From NCBI GenBank assembly GCA_902472305.1, contig CABRNK010000013.1, forward strand, positions 1 through 64,000: a stretch of 64,000 nt of DNA, written 5' to 3'. Source of the DNA: Hominenteromicrobium sp900549945 (GTDB lineage Bacteria; Bacillota; Clostridia; Oscillospirales; Acutalibacteraceae). The notes beneath the pieces are model-generated. The model was not told the DNA's origin. It made no database searches and saw only the letters and a program-made list of their open reading frames with translations. Positions within the stretch are counted from its first letter, which is position 1, and every line of letters begins with the position of its first letter. Shown here one piece after another: positions 24,762 to 32,307 of this stretch. Both the position numbers and the translations under genes were made by a program.

Positions 24762-24808
24762 TTTGTTTGCCCGCCCCTTTCCAAAAGCTCTCTTAGAAAA
24801 GTATAGGC

Positions 24809-24848
24809 AAAACAAAATGTTATCTTGACAAATATAACATTTTGTTTT
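24809..24848. promoter_or_regulatory. Perfect 15-bp inverted repeat (operator)
   Basis: AAAACAAAATGTTAT (24809-24823) and ATAACATTTTGTTTT (24834-24848) are exact complements separated by 10 bp. The site lies between the XRE gene and a divergent promoter and is strongly AT-rich in a GC-rich genome. Best read as the XRE repressor operator. Confidence 0.82.
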
Positions 24849-24853
24849 ATAGT
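24825..24853 (+). promoter_or_regulatory. Rightward promoter inside the palindrome
   Basis: TTGACA (24825-24830), 17 bp, TATAGT (24848-24853). The -35 and spacer lie within the inverted repeat. The expected start is near 24860. Confidence 0.85.
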
Positions 24854-24859
24854 AAGAAA

Positions 24860-25040
24860 TGGAAACAGAATAACCGGGAATGCCATTGCTTTGGTTTGGG
24901 AGATTTGCGGAGAAGGCTTCGTCTTTCCGTCTGTCCTGCGGCCCCGGCCGGTTGTCCTGCCCGCCGGGGCATGCTGTTTCCGCGTAGCGCAGACGGGCTG
25001 CATCGCTTCCTCAGAAACGGTGCAGCCCGTCTTTCTTTCT
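24860..25040 (+). ncRNA. Short XRE-controlled transcript
   Basis: Runs about 180 nt from the promoter at 24825-24853 to a strong terminator. The longest ORF from an ATG (24890-24997, 35 codons, M-P-L-L-W-F-G-R-F-A start) has only a weak CCGGGA ribosome site. No known RNA class is recognised. Candidate small RNA or tiny membrane-active peptide under XRE repression. Confidence 0.55.
24991..25040 (+). terminator. Terminator of the XRE-controlled transcript
   Basis: AGACGGGCTGCA (24991-25002)/TGCAGCCCGTCT (25021-25032), a perfect 12-bp stem, then TTCTTTCT. Confidence 0.85.
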
Positions 25041-25087
25041 AGTCTGTCTTTTAATGGAGCGGAACCCCGCGGCCGCCCTGCGCCGAA

Positions 25088-26245
25088 TCAGGATTCATCC
25101 GGATACAGCCGCCTGTCCTCGATGCGGATCGGCACGCCGTTGACCTCGACGCCGTCGTCCGCGCGGATCAGGATATACTTCGCGCCGTCGATCACGCGCG
25201 TTTCGATCAGGCCGCTGCACGCGGGATTGACGCGGATCGTCACGTCCGGCGTTGTGACCTCGAACCGCCGCGTCTCGACAAGGTTGCGCGGGCTGAGCGC
25301 CGTGCCCGCGCCGAACTGCGCGTCGTACTGCTCCTCGAAGCGCTGTACATTTTCGCCGGGCACGCCGCAGGCGGTCAGCATCGAGCGCACGGTGGTCTTT
25401 GAGATTTGCAGCGGCTCGACCTCCTTGTTGACCTTGTGCTCCTCGATCATCTCCACAAGGCCGCCGTGCACGGACTGCACGACGTCGAAGCTGCACGCCT
25501 CTGCGAGCGCATCGCCCAGCACCGTGCCGAACGTCTCCTTCTGCTCCTCGGCCGGCATCGGCGGCGGGCAGCGGAAAACCGCGTCCACAAATTCCGCGTG
25601 GCTGTCGGCGGCGTCGCGCGCATAGTACAGCGCGCTGTAAATATCGGCGCTGCGGTCGTTGAAAGCCGGGAACAGAAAGCCGAGCGCCGGCGCGCCGACA
25701 AGCCAGTCGATGCCGCGGTTGTGAAACGCATTCTCCGGCACACTGTAACCGAGCACCGGCTTCGTCTCCTTCACCGGGCAGATACTGCACAGCACATAGC
25801 TGTACGTCTCGCTGGAGGCGTCGTCCTGCCGCATGCCGTCCTTCGAGCGGTACGGCACGTCGTATGTATCGTACGCGAGCAAAATCAGGTACGTACCCTC
25901 CGGCCGGTACGCGCCGATGACCTTTTCGTAAAAGGCGTTGATCGCGTCTTCGTCGTTTAATGCGGAATCGCGCAGCGCCATAAGCAGGCGGTGCTCGTCG
26001 CTGTCGACGACCTGCGCCGTGGAAAACGGCATGTCGATCAGGTTCTTCCCCTGCGTGCCCGCGAGCGTGCGCCGCAGCACGGCGAGCAGGTTCTCGCTCT
26101 CCTCCTGCGGCAGCAGCGCGAGGGACTGGTCGAACGCGGCGACAATCTCCTGCCGCTCGTTCACGTAGCAGCCGCGCACATGCGTGATGTTGCTCTTATC
26201 CGGCCTAAAGCGCCGGCGGATCTCTGAAATTTCCTTTTCGTTCAT
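25088..26245 (-). CDS. DUF4317 family protein
   Basis: 385 residues. Opens M-N-E-K-E-I-S-E-I-R-R-R-F-R-P-D-K-S-N-I-T and contains the V-R-G-C-Y-V-N and E-T-Y-S-Y-V-L-C-S-I-C-P-V-K segments typical of this Firmicutes family of unknown function. No signal peptide or membrane segment; soluble. ATG at 26245 after AGGGAGA. Own promoter (26423-26451) with a stem-loop at the start of its leader. Function unknown. Confidence 0.88.
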   Translation of the reverse strand: MNEKEISEIRRRFRPDKSNITHVRGCYVNERQEIVAAFDQSLALLPQEESENLLAVLRRTLAGTQGKNLIDMPFSTAQVVDSDEHRLLMALRDSALNDEDAINAFYEKVIGAYRPEGTYLILLAYDTYDVPYRSKDGMRQDDASSETYSYVLCSICPVKETKPVLGYSVPENAFHNRGIDWLVGAPALGFLFPAFNDRSADIYSALYYARDAADSHAEFVDAVFRCPPPMPAEEQKETFGTVLGDALAEACSFDVVQSVHGGLVEMIEEHKVNKEVEPLQISKTTVRSMLTACGVPGENVQRFEEQYDAQFGAGTALSPRNLVETRRFEVTTPDVTIRVNPACSGLIETRVIDGAKYILIRADDGVEVNGVPIRIEDRRLYPDES

Positions 26246-26374
26246 CGTCGTCTCCCTTTCTTGGTCGGAGCATGCCGCCCGTTCCCGCCCTGTATCCGCG
26301 CCGCCTGCGGGGCGCTCCGCCGCGGCAAAATCCCGCAAAAGCTGAGCGGCTTCCCCACTGCCGGCAAAAGCCAA

Positions 26375-26409
26375 GAAATGAACCGCATCCCGAAAATGCG
26401 GTTCATTTC
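26375..26409 (-). other. Leader stem-loop of the DUF4317 mRNA
   Basis: GAAATGAACCGCAT (26375-26388) pairs perfectly with ATGCGGTTCATTTC (26396-26409). It begins within about 10 nt of the start predicted from the -10 at 26423-26428, so the mRNA would open with it. Read rightward it is followed by CTTTT and could serve as a terminator, but no rightward gene precedes it. Confidence 0.6.
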
Positions 26410-26422
26410 CTTTTATGCTTCT

Positions 26423-26451
26423 ATTTTACCCGCTTTCCGCGGGCCTGTCAA
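26423..26451 (-). promoter_or_regulatory. Promoter of the DUF4317 gene
   Basis: TTGACA (26446-26451), 17 bp, TAAAAT (26423-26428). The -35 box includes the TGA stop codon of the upstream isomerase gene. Confidence 0.85.
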
Positions 26452-27293
26452 CCTTGCGGCCAAATCTTATCGAGGCAGGCTTTGATGCAGGCGACCTTAT
26501 CGTCATCGGTCGGCAGCGCGGCGAGCTTCGGGCTGAACGGCTCGGCGACGACCGGGCCCGTATAGCCGAGCTTTTGCAGGCCGTCCATCACACAGGCAAT
26601 GTCGATCCTGCCGGTTTCGCCCGGAAGAGCGCGCGGGGAATCCGGCAGCTCGAGGCGGTCGATCCCGTCCGGCGCGTCGTTCACGTGGACGCTGACGATG
26701 CAGCGCTCGTCGGGGATGTGGTCGAAAACATCCCGGTTATTTGCGCCAGTGTACCAGTGGTACGCGTCGAACAGCAGGCCGACGTTCTCGCCGCAGTCCT
26801 TTGCGAGGCCGAGCATCTCCTCCGCCGTGTAGATAAAGGTGTATTTCTTGTCTTTGCGGCCGGTGTAGGGGCCGATGAACTCGAGGCCGAGCCGGATGCC
26901 GTACTGCGCGAGCACCGCCGCCGCGCGGGAGAGGCGCGCCTTATGCAGCGCGTAGTTTTCCTCCTTCGTCAGCGTATCGCTGCCGGGGAAAATCCAGATG
27001 ATGCAGCGCATGCAGCCCACGGCGCTGAGCGCGGCGGCCTGCGCCGGCAGGGCCTCCATCGCGGCCTCAAAGCCCGCGTCGTCCACCTGCGCGGGGTGGA
27101 ACGGCAGGTTTGAGCCGGAAATCTGCATGCCGTGCTTTTCGAGCAGCGCCCTCACGTTTTCGGTGCCGTTCTCCATGACCTCCTGCGCGCTCGATTCAAC
27201 CGCCGAAAAGCCGTGGCGCTTCGCGAGCAGCAGCTTCTTTTCAAAATCTGTTTCGGCCACATTCGCGAGGCCGAGGCTGATTGACTGGAACAT
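26448..27293 (-). CDS. Sugar phosphate isomerase/epimerase (TIM barrel)
   Basis: 281 residues, xylose-isomerase-like barrel. Ligand regions: G-L-E-F-I-G-P-Y (Glu), L-L-F-D-A-Y-H-W-Y (Asp/His), V-S-V-H-V-N-D-A (His) and V-V-A-E-P-F-S (Glu). ATG at 27293 behind AAAGGA. It resembles the protein at 16364-17218 (same G-L-E-F-x-G-P and F-D-x-x-H-W-Y). Divergent from the second dehydrogenase set at 27612. Substrate unknown. Confidence 0.85.
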   Translation of the reverse strand: MFQSISLGLANVAETDFEKKLLLAKRHGFSAVESSAQEVMENGTENVRALLEKHGMQISGSNLPFHPAQVDDAGFEAAMEALPAQAAALSAVGCMRCIIWIFPGSDTLTKEENYALHKARLSRAAAVLAQYGIRLGLEFIGPYTGRKDKKYTFIYTAEEMLGLAKDCGENVGLLFDAYHWYTGANNRDVFDHIPDERCIVSVHVNDAPDGIDRLELPDSPRALPGETGRIDIACVMDGLQKLGYTGPVVAEPFSPKLAALPTDDDKVACIKACLDKIWPQG

Positions 27294-27443
27294 AAACGAT
27301 CCATCCTTTCTCTTCGTTCTGTTTTTACTTTTCAAAGCCTTTCCCAAAAGCTCACCCCAGTATAGCACAGCGCTCGGAGCAGCACAAGCCCCTAATTTTC
27401 GTTTTTCACCAAAAAGTTTTTTATGCGAAATTTGGAAATAACA

Positions 27444-27472
27444 TTGACTTTACGAACCGGGAAAGCTATAAT
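27444..27472 (+). promoter_or_regulatory. Promoter of the 27612-29657 pair
   Basis: TTGACT (27444-27449), 17 bp, TATAAT (27467-27472). Start expected near 27480, about 130 nt before the first gene. Confidence 0.85.
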
Positions 27473-27479
27473 CAAGGCA

Positions 27480-27611
27480 ACTATAAACGGTAAAGGAGGG
27501 CAGGCGGCGCAGAGCTGCGCCGGGAGTTGGCGGCTCCGGCAAAGGGCCGGGACCGGCGGGTGCGCTGCAGCGCACCTCAGTTGAAAAGTCAGAACAAGGA
27601 GGAACCAAAAA
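27480..27611 (+). other. Structured 5' leader
   Basis: Three stems in about 100 nt: GGCGCA-GAGC-TGCGCC near 27508-27523, a CCGG/CCGG stem after it, and GGTGCGC-TGCA-GCGCACC near 27558-27575. AAGGAGG and the ATG follow. No terminator-like U-tract. Possibly a sensory leader, but no known class is recognised. Confidence 0.45.
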
Positions 27612-28403
27612 ATGCCAATCGGCGTTGTGCCGTGGACCCTGAGGCATCAGGTGTTTACGGCCGAACAGGTGAAAAACACGTACAAAAATTTGCAGGCGCT
27701 CGGCTTCGACGGCGTTGAGAGTGGCCTCGGCGGCGGCGCAGGCCTCTCCGCAGAGGAGGATCTCGCGCTGCTCGCGGAATACGGCCTAAAGCCGTGCAGC
27801 GTTTACACCGACATCAAAAATCCGGAAAAAGCGATCGAAACCGCGAAACAGTACGGCGTGACCGTGCTCGGTGCGCCCGCAATTCCGGGCATTATGATGC
27901 GGCGCGCGGAGGGCTTTTACGCCTATGCGGAGGAGCTCAACCGCCTCGCAGAGCCGTTCCGCGGCTCCGGCATCCGCCTGCAGTACCACAACCACAGTCA
28001 GGAATTCCGCAATTTCCCGGAGCTGGACGGCAAGACCGGCCTGCAGATCCTCATCGAGAATACAGACCCGGAACTCATGGCATTCGAGCTCGACGTGTTC
28101 TGGGCGTCCGCCGCGGGCTGCGACCCGGTGGAGTGGATTGAAAAGCTCAAGGGGCGCATCCCGGTCATCCACTACAAGGACCACGCGATCGACTGTACGT
28201 CGGAGGAGGTCGGCCTCGGCGAGGTACCGCGCATGTTCGCAGAAATCGGTCAGGGCAACCTGAACTGGAAGGCCATTACGGCGGCGGCGCGCGAAGCGGG
28301 CGTCGAGTGGTACAACATCGAGCAGGACCAGACGAAGCGCCCTGTTTTTGAAAGCCTGAAAATCAGCATCGACTATATGCGGGACGTCCTGCATATTCAA
28401 TAA
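27612..28403 (+). CDS. Sugar phosphate isomerase/epimerase (IolE-like)
   Basis: 263 residues. TIM barrel with G-F-D-G-V-E-S-G, the Q-Y-H-N-H-S-Q-E-F motif, F-E-L-D-V-F-W-A-S-A-A-G-C-D-P and I-H-Y-K-D-H, which together carry the Glu/His/Asp metal ligands. The Y-H-N-H-x-x-E-F and A-G-x-D-P pair is shared with the protein at 57811-58662. Followed 12 bp later by a Gfo/Idh dehydrogenase. Members of this branch include inosose dehydratases and enzymes acting on 3-keto-glycosides; which applies here is not settled. Confidence 0.85.
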   Translation: MPIGVVPWTLRHQVFTAEQVKNTYKNLQALGFDGVESGLGGGAGLSAEEDLALLAEYGLKPCSVYTDIKNPEKAIETAKQYGVTVLGAPAIPGIMMRRAEGFYAYAEELNRLAEPFRGSGIRLQYHNHSQEFRNFPELDGKTGLQILIENTDPELMAFELDVFWASAAGCDPVEWIEKLKGRIPVIHYKDHAIDCTSEEVGLGEVPRMFAEIGQGNLNWKAITAAAREAGVEWYNIEQDQTKRPVFESLKISIDYMRDVLHIQ

Positions 28404-28415
28404 GGAGGAGTTATC

Positions 28416-29657
28416 ATGCCCACAGTTAAGCCCGTAAAGGTCGCCCTCATCGGCTGCGGCAATATCAGCTACACCTATCTGAACACGCTCGTCAAGGGCG
28501 GTTTCAACATCATCGACGTCGTCGGCTGCTCCGATATCATCCCCGAGCGCAGCAAGGCGCGCGCGGAGCTCTTCGGCATCCGCCAGATGACAAATGAGGA
28601 GATTCTGAACGATCCGGAAATCGAGATCGTTATCAATACAACCCAGCTTTGGAACCATACGGCCGTCACGCGCCAGATCCTCGAGGCCGGCAAGAACGCC
28701 TACTCCGAAAAGGCGATGGGCGACACGCTCGAGGGCGCGAAGGCGAACTACGACCTCGCCGCAGCAAAGGGCCTGCGCCTCGGCTGCGCGCCGGACTGCT
28801 ATATGGGCGCGGCGTTCCAGACCGCGAGAAAGCTGCTCGACGACGGCGCCATCGGCCGCCCGCTGATCGCGCACGCCATGTGCTACCGCGGCTACAATTC
28901 GCACTATGCCGCGAGCGACCCGGCCGACCCCTCCGCAGGCTCCGCCGGCACGACGATCACCCACGACATGGGCGGCTACTACATCAACGTCCTCGTCAAC
29001 ATGCTCGGCGCGGTCAACCGTGTTTCCGGCTACACGAAGCAGTACGATGAGCGCGTCTACGAGAATCCGCGCCATCCGCGTTACAAGGAGCCGATCGCGC
29101 ACGAAATCGGCGGCAAGCGCCGCGGCGACACCGTGATGCTCGGCGCGCTCGAGTTCAAAAACGGCTGCTTCGGCAGCCTGACCTTCTGCTCCGAGGGCTT
29201 CTTCCCCGAGGTTCCGCGCATGGAGATCTACGGCACCGAGGGCATCCTCACGCTGCCCGACCCGAATAACTTCGGCGGCTGGGGCAACGACGTTTTCCTC
29301 ACGCGCGTCGGCAACGCCGTCAACGGCAAGAACGAGGTGTTCCGCGTGCCGTTCACGCACGGCTTCGGCGATACCGACCCGAGCATCCCGACGCTCAGCG
29401 GCAAGCGCGAGCCCTGCTACAACAGCTGGCGCGGCCTCGCGGTCGTCGATATGGCGTATGCCATCCGCCGCGGCCGTCCGCACCGCAGCAGCGCCGACCT
29501 CGCGCTCCACACCGTCGAGATCATCGACGCAATCGAGCGCTCCATGCAGGACAACAAGGTCTACACCCTGAGCTCCTGCCCGGAGCGTCCCGCGCCGCTC
29601 ACCCCCGGCTTCTTCGGCGGCAGCATCGGCGAGGCTTCGATCGACAACATTCTCTGA
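28416..29657 (+). CDS. Gfo/Idh/MocA-family oxidoreductase
   Basis: 413 residues. Rossmann motif L-I-G-C-G-N-I-S, closing motif S-E-K-A-M-G (the family Pro is replaced by Ala) and the C-terminal H-D-M-G-G-Y-Y segment. Starts after GGAGGAG. Paired with the isomerase 12 bp upstream. More like the dehydrogenase at 18246 than the one at 56610: both have C-S/C-D-x-I-P-E-R after the first strand. Confidence 0.9.
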   Translation: MPTVKPVKVALIGCGNISYTYLNTLVKGGFNIIDVVGCSDIIPERSKARAELFGIRQMTNEEILNDPEIEIVINTTQLWNHTAVTRQILEAGKNAYSEKAMGDTLEGAKANYDLAAAKGLRLGCAPDCYMGAAFQTARKLLDDGAIGRPLIAHAMCYRGYNSHYAASDPADPSAGSAGTTITHDMGGYYINVLVNMLGAVNRVSGYTKQYDERVYENPRHPRYKEPIAHEIGGKRRGDTVMLGALEFKNGCFGSLTFCSEGFFPEVPRMEIYGTEGILTLPDPNNFGGWGNDVFLTRVGNAVNGKNEVFRVPFTHGFGDTDPSIPTLSGKREPCYNSWRGLAVVDMAYAIRRGRPHRSSADLALHTVEIIDAIERSMQDNKVYTLSSCPERPAPLTPGFFGGSIGEASIDNIL

Positions 29658-29667
29658 TCCATATTTT

Positions 29668-29700
29668 AAGGGGCAGACGGGAAACCGCCTGTCCCTTTTC
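29668..29700 (+). terminator. Terminator after the dehydrogenase gene
   Basis: GGGGCAG paired with CTGTCCC around ACGG/CCG, then TTTTCTTT. Confidence 0.75.
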
Positions 29701-29936
29701 TTTCGCCGTTTTTCTGCTATTCAATCGCATGAACATATTATCATATATCGTCGAATCACGCTATGAGGAACGCGCAATAGGCCGCAAATCCGTGCACCGC
29801 GATCCGCACCGCCGCATCTAAAAGACCGGGGTCCGCATCGGTTGGGCCAGAAAAGCGGTGTACCGCGGTGTGCGCAGCATACCGCACTTGCATGCTTGTG
29901 CTTTCCCTTCTTTTCTGCTATACTTGGGCGTGATGA
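29701..29936. other. Intergenic stretch before gluQ
   Basis: About 240 bp without a recognisable gene. The only clear signal is the extended -10 box TGCTATACT near 29917-29925, which would start transcription close to 29932. Confidence 0.5.
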
Positions 29937-29950
29937 ATGGAGGGGATCGA

Positions 29951-30001
29951 ATGCAATCTTTTGAAAAAACGCTGCGTTCCGCCCGTGGTGCGCGTGGCTG
30001 A
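29951..30001 (+). CDS. Short upstream ORF overlapping gluQ
   Basis: 16 codons (MQSFEKTLRSARGARG) with an excellent ribosome site, GGAGGGG, five bases upstream. Its TGA overlaps the probable GTG start of gluQ. Either a coupling peptide, or a sign of a frameshift that separates the true start from gluQ. Confidence 0.4.
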   Translation: MQSFEKTLRSARGARG

Positions 30002-30947
30002 AAACCAAACCGTGCGCGGACGGTTCGCGCCGAGCCCGTCGGGGCGCATGCACCTCGGGAACCTGTGCTGCGCGCTCGCCGCATGGCTCTCGGTGCGCAG
30101 TCAGAACGGCGTTATGCTGCTGCGCATCGAGGACCTAGACCCCGACCGCTGCAAGCCGGCCTATGCGGAGCAGCTGATGGATGACCTGCGCTGGCTCGGC
30201 CTCGACTGGGACGAGGGGCCCGGCGCGGGCGGCTGCGGCCCCTATTTCCAGAGCGCGCGCCGCGAACTGTACGAGGAAGCGCTGCAAACGCTTCGCGCGC
30301 AGGGCAAAGTTTACCCCTGCTTTTGCACGCGCGCGCAGCTGCATGCCGCCTCCGCCCCGCACGCCGGCGACGGCGTATTCCGCTACCCGGGCACCTGCCG
30401 CGGCCTCACCGCCGCGGAAATCGCCGAAAAAAGCAGAACGCGCACGCCGGCCCTGCGGTTTTGTGCGCCGGAGGGCGAAGTGCGGTTCGACGATCGCTTT
30501 CTCGGCCCGCAGGCGCTCGACGTGCAGGCCGTGTTCGGCGATTTTCTCGTGCGCCGCAGCGACGGCGTCCACGCGTACCAGCTCGCCGTCACCGTAGACG
30601 ACGCGCTGACGGGTGTGACGGAGGTTGTCCGCGGGCGCGACCTGCTCGCCTCCACAGCCTGCCAGCTCCGTCTGTTCGACGCGCTCGGCGCCCGATCGCC
30701 GCGCTACGGCCACGTGCCGCTGCTCACGAATGAAACGGGCCGCCGCCTCAGCAAGCGCGAGCGCGATCTCGACGCCGGCGCCCTGCGCCAGCGCTTCACA
30801 CCCGAGGCGCTCTGCGGCAGAATCGCCTGCCTGCTCGGCATGCTCGACCGGCCGGAGCCCGCCGCCGCGCGCGAGCTGATCCCGCTCTTTACAAAAGCAA
30901 AGCTCAGCCGCCCGGCGATCGCCGTGCCGGACGACTTTGCCCTATAA
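29994..30947 (+). CDS. gluQ: Glutamyl-Q tRNA(Asp) synthetase-like protein
   Basis: 317 residues, a truncated glutamyl-tRNA synthetase lacking the anticodon-binding domain. HIGH-type motif F-A-P-S-P-S-G-R-M-H-L-G-N, zinc-site C-F-C near C-Y-P region, and the KMSKS equivalent L-S-K-R-E-R-D are visible. GluQ-RS attaches glutamate to queuosine in tRNA(Asp). The GTG at 29994 places V-R-G-R-F-A-P at the usual position but has no ribosome site; an ATG at 29937 is in frame but also lacks one. Translation may depend on the upstream short ORF. Confidence 0.85.
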   Translation: MAENQTVRGRFAPSPSGRMHLGNLCCALAAWLSVRSQNGVMLLRIEDLDPDRCKPAYAEQLMDDLRWLGLDWDEGPGAGGCGPYFQSARRELYEEALQTLRAQGKVYPCFCTRAQLHAASAPHAGDGVFRYPGTCRGLTAAEIAEKSRTRTPALRFCAPEGEVRFDDRFLGPQALDVQAVFGDFLVRRSDGVHAYQLAVTVDDALTGVTEVVRGRDLLASTACQLRLFDALGARSPRYGHVPLLTNETGRRLSKRERDLDAGALRQRFTPEALCGRIACLLGMLDRPEPAAARELIPLFTKAKLSRPAIAVPDDFAL

Positions 30948-30953
30948 CCGCAC

Positions 30954-30987
30954 AAAACCCCGGATTTCAAAGAAATCCGGGGTTTTT
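30954..30987. terminator. Bidirectional terminator
   Basis: AAAACCCCGGATTTC (30954-30968) pairs perfectly with GAAATCCGGGGTTTT (30972-30986), 15 bp, with T-runs on both strands, between converging genes. Confidence 0.92.
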
Positions 30988-30992
30988 CTCGT

Positions 30993-32162
30993 TTACGCTT
31001 TTTCGAGGCGGGATGCAAAATCGCGCATTATGCCGGGGATATCGATCCCCTGCGGACATGCCCGCGCACAGGCGCCGCAGCCAATGCAGGCCGCTGGAAG
31101 CGCCTCCGGCGCCATGCCGCCGAGATTGAAGCGCAGTAAATTCATGCCGTCCACGCGCAGCTCGTTGTACATCGCGATCAGCTTCGGGATTTCCAGCCCC
31201 TGCGGGCAGTCCTCGCAGCAGTAGCGGCACGCGGTGCAGGGCACGGTGTCGGCTAAGATGCCGACGACCTTTTGCAGCAGCTCGTTTTCCGGCGCAGTCG
31301 TCGGGTCGTCCTTCGAGAACAGCGCGGCGTTTTCCTCCAGCTGCTCCAGCGTCGTCATGCCGCTCAGCACCACCTGCACATTGGGCAGAGACGTCAAAAA
31401 GCGAAATGCCCACGAGGCCGTGGAATCTGCCGGGCGCGCCGCCTTCAGAAGCCGCTCGGCCGCCTCCGGCAGCGCGGCAAGCCTGCCGCCGCGGCACGGC
31501 TCCATCACGATGACCGGAAGCCCGTGCGCCGTGACGACCGCATATTTCTCCGCCGCGCCCTGCAGGGTCCAGTCCATGTAGTTGAGCTGGATCTGCACAA
31601 ATTCGAAGCAGCCCTCATACTTCGTCAAAAAGCGGTCGATCGTGTCGGCCCGCCCGTGCGAGGAAAGGCCGAGATGGCGGATCCGCCCCCGCTTTTTCTG
31701 CTCGAGCAGATATCCCACGACGTCGAGCGTTTCATTCGTGTAAAAATCCCACGAGCTCTCGCAGACGTTGTGCAGCAGATAGAAGTCGAAATAATCCACA
31801 CCGCATTTCTCGAGCTGTTCTTCAAAAATCTGCGCGATCGATTCGATCTTTTCCCCGGCAAGATAGCCCTGAAAGCCGAGCCTGCCATCCTTAAAATTCA
31901 TCATGTGCCCGGGCATTTTCGACGCGAGATACCAAGTGTCGCGCGGGTACTGGCGCAGTACCTCGCCGACGAACGACTCCGATTCGCCGCCGTGGTAACG
32001 GTACGCCGTGTCGAAGTAGTTGATCCCGCACGCATACGCGCGCTCAATCACGGCGCGCGCCTTCTCCCGGTCAATCGGCCCGCCTTCGCCCGCAGTCGGC
32101 AAGCGCATATTGCCCATGCCGAGCACGGAGAGCTTTAAATCCGCAAACGGTTTATACAGCAT
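30993..32162 (-). CDS. Aldo/keto reductase with C-terminal ferredoxin domain
   Basis: 389 residues. AKR barrel, 1-300: G-I-N-Y-F-D-T-A-Y-R-Y-H-G-G-E-S-E (Asp/Tyr), L-A-S-K-M-P (Lys) and Y-L-L-H-N-V (His) form the tetrad. C-terminal 2[4Fe-4S] module: C-x-x-C-x-x-C-x-x-x-C-P at about 327-340 and C-I-G-C-G-A-C-A-R-A-C-P at about 368-380. Family members are thought to pass ferredoxin electrons to carbonyl substrates in anaerobes. Its promoter has the 19-bp spacer and dyad of a MerR-type activator site. Confidence 0.92.
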   Translation of the reverse strand: MLYKPFADLKLSVLGMGNMRLPTAGEGGPIDREKARAVIERAYACGINYFDTAYRYHGGESESFVGEVLRQYPRDTWYLASKMPGHMMNFKDGRLGFQGYLAGEKIESIAQIFEEQLEKCGVDYFDFYLLHNVCESSWDFYTNETLDVVGYLLEQKKRGRIRHLGLSSHGRADTIDRFLTKYEGCFEFVQIQLNYMDWTLQGAAEKYAVVTAHGLPVIVMEPCRGGRLAALPEAAERLLKAARPADSTASWAFRFLTSLPNVQVVLSGMTTLEQLEENAALFSKDDPTTAPENELLQKVVGILADTVPCTACRYCCEDCPQGLEIPKLIAMYNELRVDGMNLLRFNLGGMAPEALPAACIGCGACARACPQGIDIPGIMRDFASRLEKA

Positions 32163-32195
32163 TTTGGTTTCCTCCCTGTATCCTTTTTTTATATT

Positions 32196-32226
32196 ATTAT
32201 ATAGGCTCCAGCTTACTGGAAGTCAA
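32196..32226 (-). promoter_or_regulatory. MerR-type promoter of the aldo/keto reductase
   Basis: TTGACT (32221-32226) and TATAAT (32196-32201) are 19 bp apart, and TCCAG/CTGGA (32207-32220) forms a dyad in the spacer. This geometry is characteristic of promoters twisted into activity by MerR-family regulators. No merR gene lies nearby. Confidence 0.7.
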
Positions 32227-32255
32227 GCCCAAGATTTTTTCAGCCGAAAGCACGG

Positions 32256-32289
32256 AAAAGGAGGGGCACCGCCCAAAAGCGGAGCCCCT
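32256..32289 (-). terminator. Terminator after the MATE gene
   Basis: On the minus strand AGGGGC-T-CCGC pairs with GCGG-T-GCCCCT (one internal mismatch), then CC and TTTT. Confidence 0.78.
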
Positions 32290-32307
32290 CTCCCTTCTGC
32301 GCCGCAC

